NCBI RefSeq assembly: GCF_003480435.1
Contig: NZ_QUJB01000001.1
Span: forward strand, 310,001-374,000
Length of the DNA: 64,000 nt
Direction of reading: 5' to 3'
DNA from: Clostridium sp. AM30-24
GTDB lineage: Bacteria; Bacillota; Clostridia; Lachnospirales; Lachnospiraceae
Positions 61,995-64,000 of the stretch are shown here, one piece after another. The notes beneath the pieces were generated by a model. That model did no database searches. It was not told the origin of the DNA and was given only the letters and a program-made list of their open reading frames with translations. The position numbers and the translations under genes were made by a program. The number at the start of each line of letters is the position of its first letter. Position 1 is the stretch's first letter.

Positions 61995-62237
61995 ATGAAA
62001 TTAAAATTGAGAAATATTTCCAATCTTGATACATTTTTCAAAGTCATCAATCAGTGTGACGGTGCTGTTGAGTTAAGTCTTCCGGAAGGCGGAAGCGTAA
62101 ACTTAAAGTCCAAACTCAGCCAGTACTTCTCCATGGCTACCGTTTTTTCCAACGGAAACATCAAGGAGTTAAGCCTTACCACACACAACGATGCGGATTC
62201 CAAGCGTCTGATCCAGTACATGGTTCAGGGCTGCTGA
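61995..62237 (+). CDS. HPr-like small protein lacking the phospho-histidine
   Basis: 80 residues with a strong AAGGAGG. Residues 34-39 (SVNLKS) match the segment around regulatory Ser46 of HPr and Crh, and the surrounding order of hydrophobic residues fits the HPr fold (VELSLPEGGSVNLKSKLS, then KELSLTTHNDADSKRL). The region that would carry His15 (GIHARPA in HPr) is shortened and has no His. It may thus be a Crh-like regulatory relative that cannot take part in sugar phosphotransfer. Family membership is my own alignment by eye; function is unknown. No PTS gene is nearby. Confidence 0.6.
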   Translation: MKLKLRNISNLDTFFKVINQCDGAVELSLPEGGSVNLKSKLSQYFSMATVFSNGNIKELSLTTHNDADSKRLIQYMVQGC

Positions 62238-62242
62238 TCCAT

Positions 62243-63409
62243 TTAAGCCATAACAAACCCTTTACCGGCCAGATTGGAGAGCAGTTCTTCCTTCTTTGCG
62301 AAGAAGGTTCCCTGTGCCATCTGGCTGCTTCCCCCGCCTCTCCCGGAGAGTTCCCCATTTAATTCCTTCGAGAGAGCGCGCATGTCCTCGCTCTGGCTCC
62401 CCAGAACATAAGAGAATCCCCCATTCACACTTTCTGACAGGGCGAGGACAATTTTCCCCTTCTTCTCTTCCAATGCAAAGTTCACAAAGTGGCGGAGCTC
62501 CGTCATATCGTAACCATCTCTCAGCCAGCAGATCTTATCATTTCCATCCTTTAACTGATCCGCCTCAATCTTCATGAGTTTTCTTGACATTTCAGATAAT
62601 TTTGCCTGTGTCATCATCAGCTCATTTTTCATTTTATCTACGGCATCTGCAGTCTTTCCGGCCTTGGCAGATAACAGAACCGAAATCTTCTGAAGCTCGT
62701 CCCGCTTCTTCTCATAATCCATGACCGCCTTTTCACCGCAGAGCAGCGAGATCCTCACACCGCCCTTGTAATGGATTATTGATAAAAATTTCACCAGTCC
62801 GATCTCGCCCGTTGTCTTTACATGCGTTCCACAGCACGCGCAGGTGTCCCCGCCCGGAATCCTGACGATGCGGATCTCACCGGAAAGTTCCTTTTTGCTC
62901 CGGTAATCAATCTTTTCCAGTTCCTCGGCGGACGGAAATCCCGCATAGACCTCACGGTTCTCCCAGATGATCCTGTTTGCTCTTTTCTCGATCTCCAGAA
63001 GCTCCTCCCACTCCAACAGTCCATTCAGGTCAATGGTGATCTCCTCCGATCCCATATGAAAACCGACGTTATCGTAACCATACTTCGCATGGATCAGTCC
63101 GGAGACAAGATGCTCGCCGGAATGTCCCTGCATATTCCGAAATCTTCTCTCCCAGTCGATCTCGCCAGTCACGGTCTCACCGACGGTAAGCGGTGCGTCC
63201 GTATAGTGGATGATCTCGCCCTTTACCTCATGGACCGCCGTCACATTGACGCCGCCGAGTACACCCGTATCGTAAGGCTGTCCGCCTCCCTCCGGAAAAA
63301 ACGCTGTCTGATCCAGAACTACCTCATATCCCTTTTTTCCATCCGTACAGGAAAGGACCTTTGCCTCGAATGTGCGGATATATGCTGAATCATAATATAA
63401 TTTTTTCAT
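62243..63409 (-). CDS. AlaX-type alanyl-tRNA editing protein with DHHA1 domain
   Basis: 388 residues. The N-terminal part resembles the alanyl-tRNA synthetase second additional domain with zinc ligands HSGEHLV and CACCGTHV and FFPEGGGQPYD; the C-terminal part (about 250-388) is helical then DHHA1-like, ending GRGGGSSQMAQGTF. Stand-alone proteins of this class hydrolyse Ser- or Gly-mischarged tRNA-Ala. Its stop is 5 bases from that of the convergent HPr-like gene. The leader (about 300 bases) contains a large hairpin but no T-box. Confidence 0.9.
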   Translation of the reverse strand: MKKLYYDSAYIRTFEAKVLSCTDGKKGYEVVLDQTAFFPEGGGQPYDTGVLGGVNVTAVHEVKGEIIHYTDAPLTVGETVTGEIDWERRFRNMQGHSGEHLVSGLIHAKYGYDNVGFHMGSEEITIDLNGLLEWEELLEIEKRANRIIWENREVYAGFPSAEELEKIDYRSKKELSGEIRIVRIPGGDTCACCGTHVKTTGEIGLVKFLSIIHYKGGVRISLLCGEKAVMDYEKKRDELQKISVLLSAKAGKTADAVDKMKNELMMTQAKLSEMSRKLMKIEADQLKDGNDKICWLRDGYDMTELRHFVNFALEEKKGKIVLALSESVNGGFSYVLGSQSEDMRALSKELNGELSGRGGGSSQMAQGTFFAKKEELLSNLAGKGFVMA

Positions 63410-63713
63410 AACTGTCTTTCTCCTCTTTGTCTCTCAATTTCCCCGGATCTTCTGGAAATCATCAAGCCTGACTGACAGTTTTTTCCGTCCTGTCATATCC
63501 TGTCTGCTCCTTTCCGGATCCGTACTCCCAGAACCATCTGCTGCGGTCCCTGCTGCCGGACGTCCCAGTGTATCTTGATTTTACCATCTCGCTTCCCATA
63601 TGACAAGATGGGGATTTCGCCGATGTTTCTCACTCGAAATCGCCAAAATCCCCACCCATTACTGTGTCATATAAACTTTCAGTTCAAAAAATCTCTGTCT
63701 GCGAAAAGGGATG
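63410..63713 (-). other. Gene-free stretch with a large hairpin (63608-63651)
   Basis: The hairpin has arms GGGGATTTTGGCGAT and ATCGGCGAAATCCCC (15 positions, one mismatch and one G:T) around a 14-base loop, without a T run. The rest holds only short open frames (20 to about 48 codons) without convincing character. The hairpin could be a dispersed palindromic repeat, a processing site, or part of the alaX leader. Confidence 0.5.
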
Positions 63714-64000
63714 TTATGACACCCATGCACCGTCCCCGTTCACATGATACCCGTCCGGAGTAACTGTGTTGACATAGAGCGTGCCGGTCTTGTCCGCACA
63801 ATACCAGATGCCTCCGACCTCAAACCAGCCGGTCTTTGCATAACCGTCGGCATCCAGATAGCTCCAGTTGCCACCAGTCTTTTTCCATTCGTTCACATGC
63901 CACTTGCCGTCGTCCTCAAGGTACCACCAGCCATTCGTATCCTGATACCATCCGCTTGCGACAGAAGAATCGCGCAGACGTTTTGCTTTCTTTTTTGACT
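63714..64000 (-). CDS. Cell-wall-binding-repeat protein, C-terminal part
   Basis: The reading frame enters from the right edge and ends here. It shows a basic segment followed by three aromatic/Gly repeats (GWYQDTNGWWYLEDDGKW, then GGNWSYLDADGYAKTGW, then GGIWYCADKTGTLYVN) and a DGYHVNGDGAW end, the choline/glucan-binding type also present in the transglutaminase at 53-54 kb. Such repeats bind wall polymers noncovalently. The catalytic part, if any, lies outside the window. Confidence 0.85.
   Translation of the reverse strand, partial: SKKKAKRLRDSSVASGWYQDTNGWWYLEDDGKWHVNEWKKTGGNWSYLDADGYAKTGWFEVGGIWYCADKTGTLYVNTVTPDGYHVNGDGAWVS

Noticed and set aside
63410..63713. Small genes of 20, 45 and about 48 codons, and a T-box, in the leader of alaX
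   Set aside because: The short frames overlap each other in different frames and only the 20-codon one has a ribosome site. The T-box core sequence is absent.
1..64000. Mobile elements, prophage or integration sites
   Set aside because: No transposase, integrase, terminal repeats or tRNA-associated boundary could be seen; gene order is mostly the conserved clostridial type.

Overview
The window looks like a chromosomal segment from an anaerobic Firmicute of class Clostridia, probably family Lachnospiraceae. The basis is gene content and style: pyruvate:ferredoxin oxidoreductase, an anaerobic (Cbi-type) cobalamin pathway, formate-tetrahydrofolate ligase, a meso-diaminopimelate-type MurE (DNPR motif), PASTA kinase, VanW and cell-wall-binding-repeat proteins, and strong AGGAGG ribosome binding sites. 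The family assignment is inference. Nearly all genes lie on the minus strand; only psiE, a zinc-ribbon gene, a PHP phosphoesterase gene and an HPr-like gene are on the plus strand. I see no IS element, prophage, CRISPR array, tRNA or rRNA.

Region 1 (about 1-11 kb, minus strand) is a cobalamin/siroheme operon read leftwards: cbiL, a HemC-CobA-HemD triple fusion, cbiD, a membrane zinc-ribbon protein of unknown function, cbiF, cbiH, a CbiJ-CbiE-CbiT triple fusion and cbiA, which is cut by the window edge. Several junctions are 4-base ATGA overlaps. CbiG, CbiC, a cobaltochelatase, CbiP and CbiB are not in view, and a Met8/CysG-like precorrin-2 dehydrogenase gene sits about 50 kb away at 61.2 kb. 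No cobalamin riboswitch is recognisable.

Region 2 (11-38 kb, minus) is housekeeping: a zinc-dependent phospholipase C-like protein, serS, pdxK with an ECF vitamin transporter component, and the conserved run priA-def-fmt-Zn peptidase-rsmB-rlmN-prpC-prkC-rsgA-rpe-thiN. murE-murF, fhs, ftsK, a ClpP-like tepA gene and an SH3/NlpC-P60 wall hydrolase follow.

Region 3 (38-54 kb) holds psiE, cardiolipin synthase, metY, a small zinc-ribbon protein, a DUF368 membrane protein and an autoregulated GntR-ABC exporter unit. It ends with a six-gene surface-modification operon: a secreted transglutaminase with wall-binding repeats, then DltA-, DltC-, DltB- and DltD-like proteins and a lipoprotein.

Region 4 (54-64 kb) holds nifJ, a VanW-family protein, a PHP phosphoesterase, the Met8-like enzyme, an HPr-like 80-residue protein lacking the phospho-histidine, an AlaX-type editing enzyme and the end of a wall-binding-repeat protein.

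The best candidates for something undescribed are the zinc-ribbon membrane protein translationally coupled into the cobalamin operon, the transglutaminase plus dlt-like operon with a Cys-type SGNH protein, the HPr-like protein, and several precise cis-regulatory structures (gntR promoter inside a terminator, buried tepA ribosome binding site, PdxR-like direct repeats).
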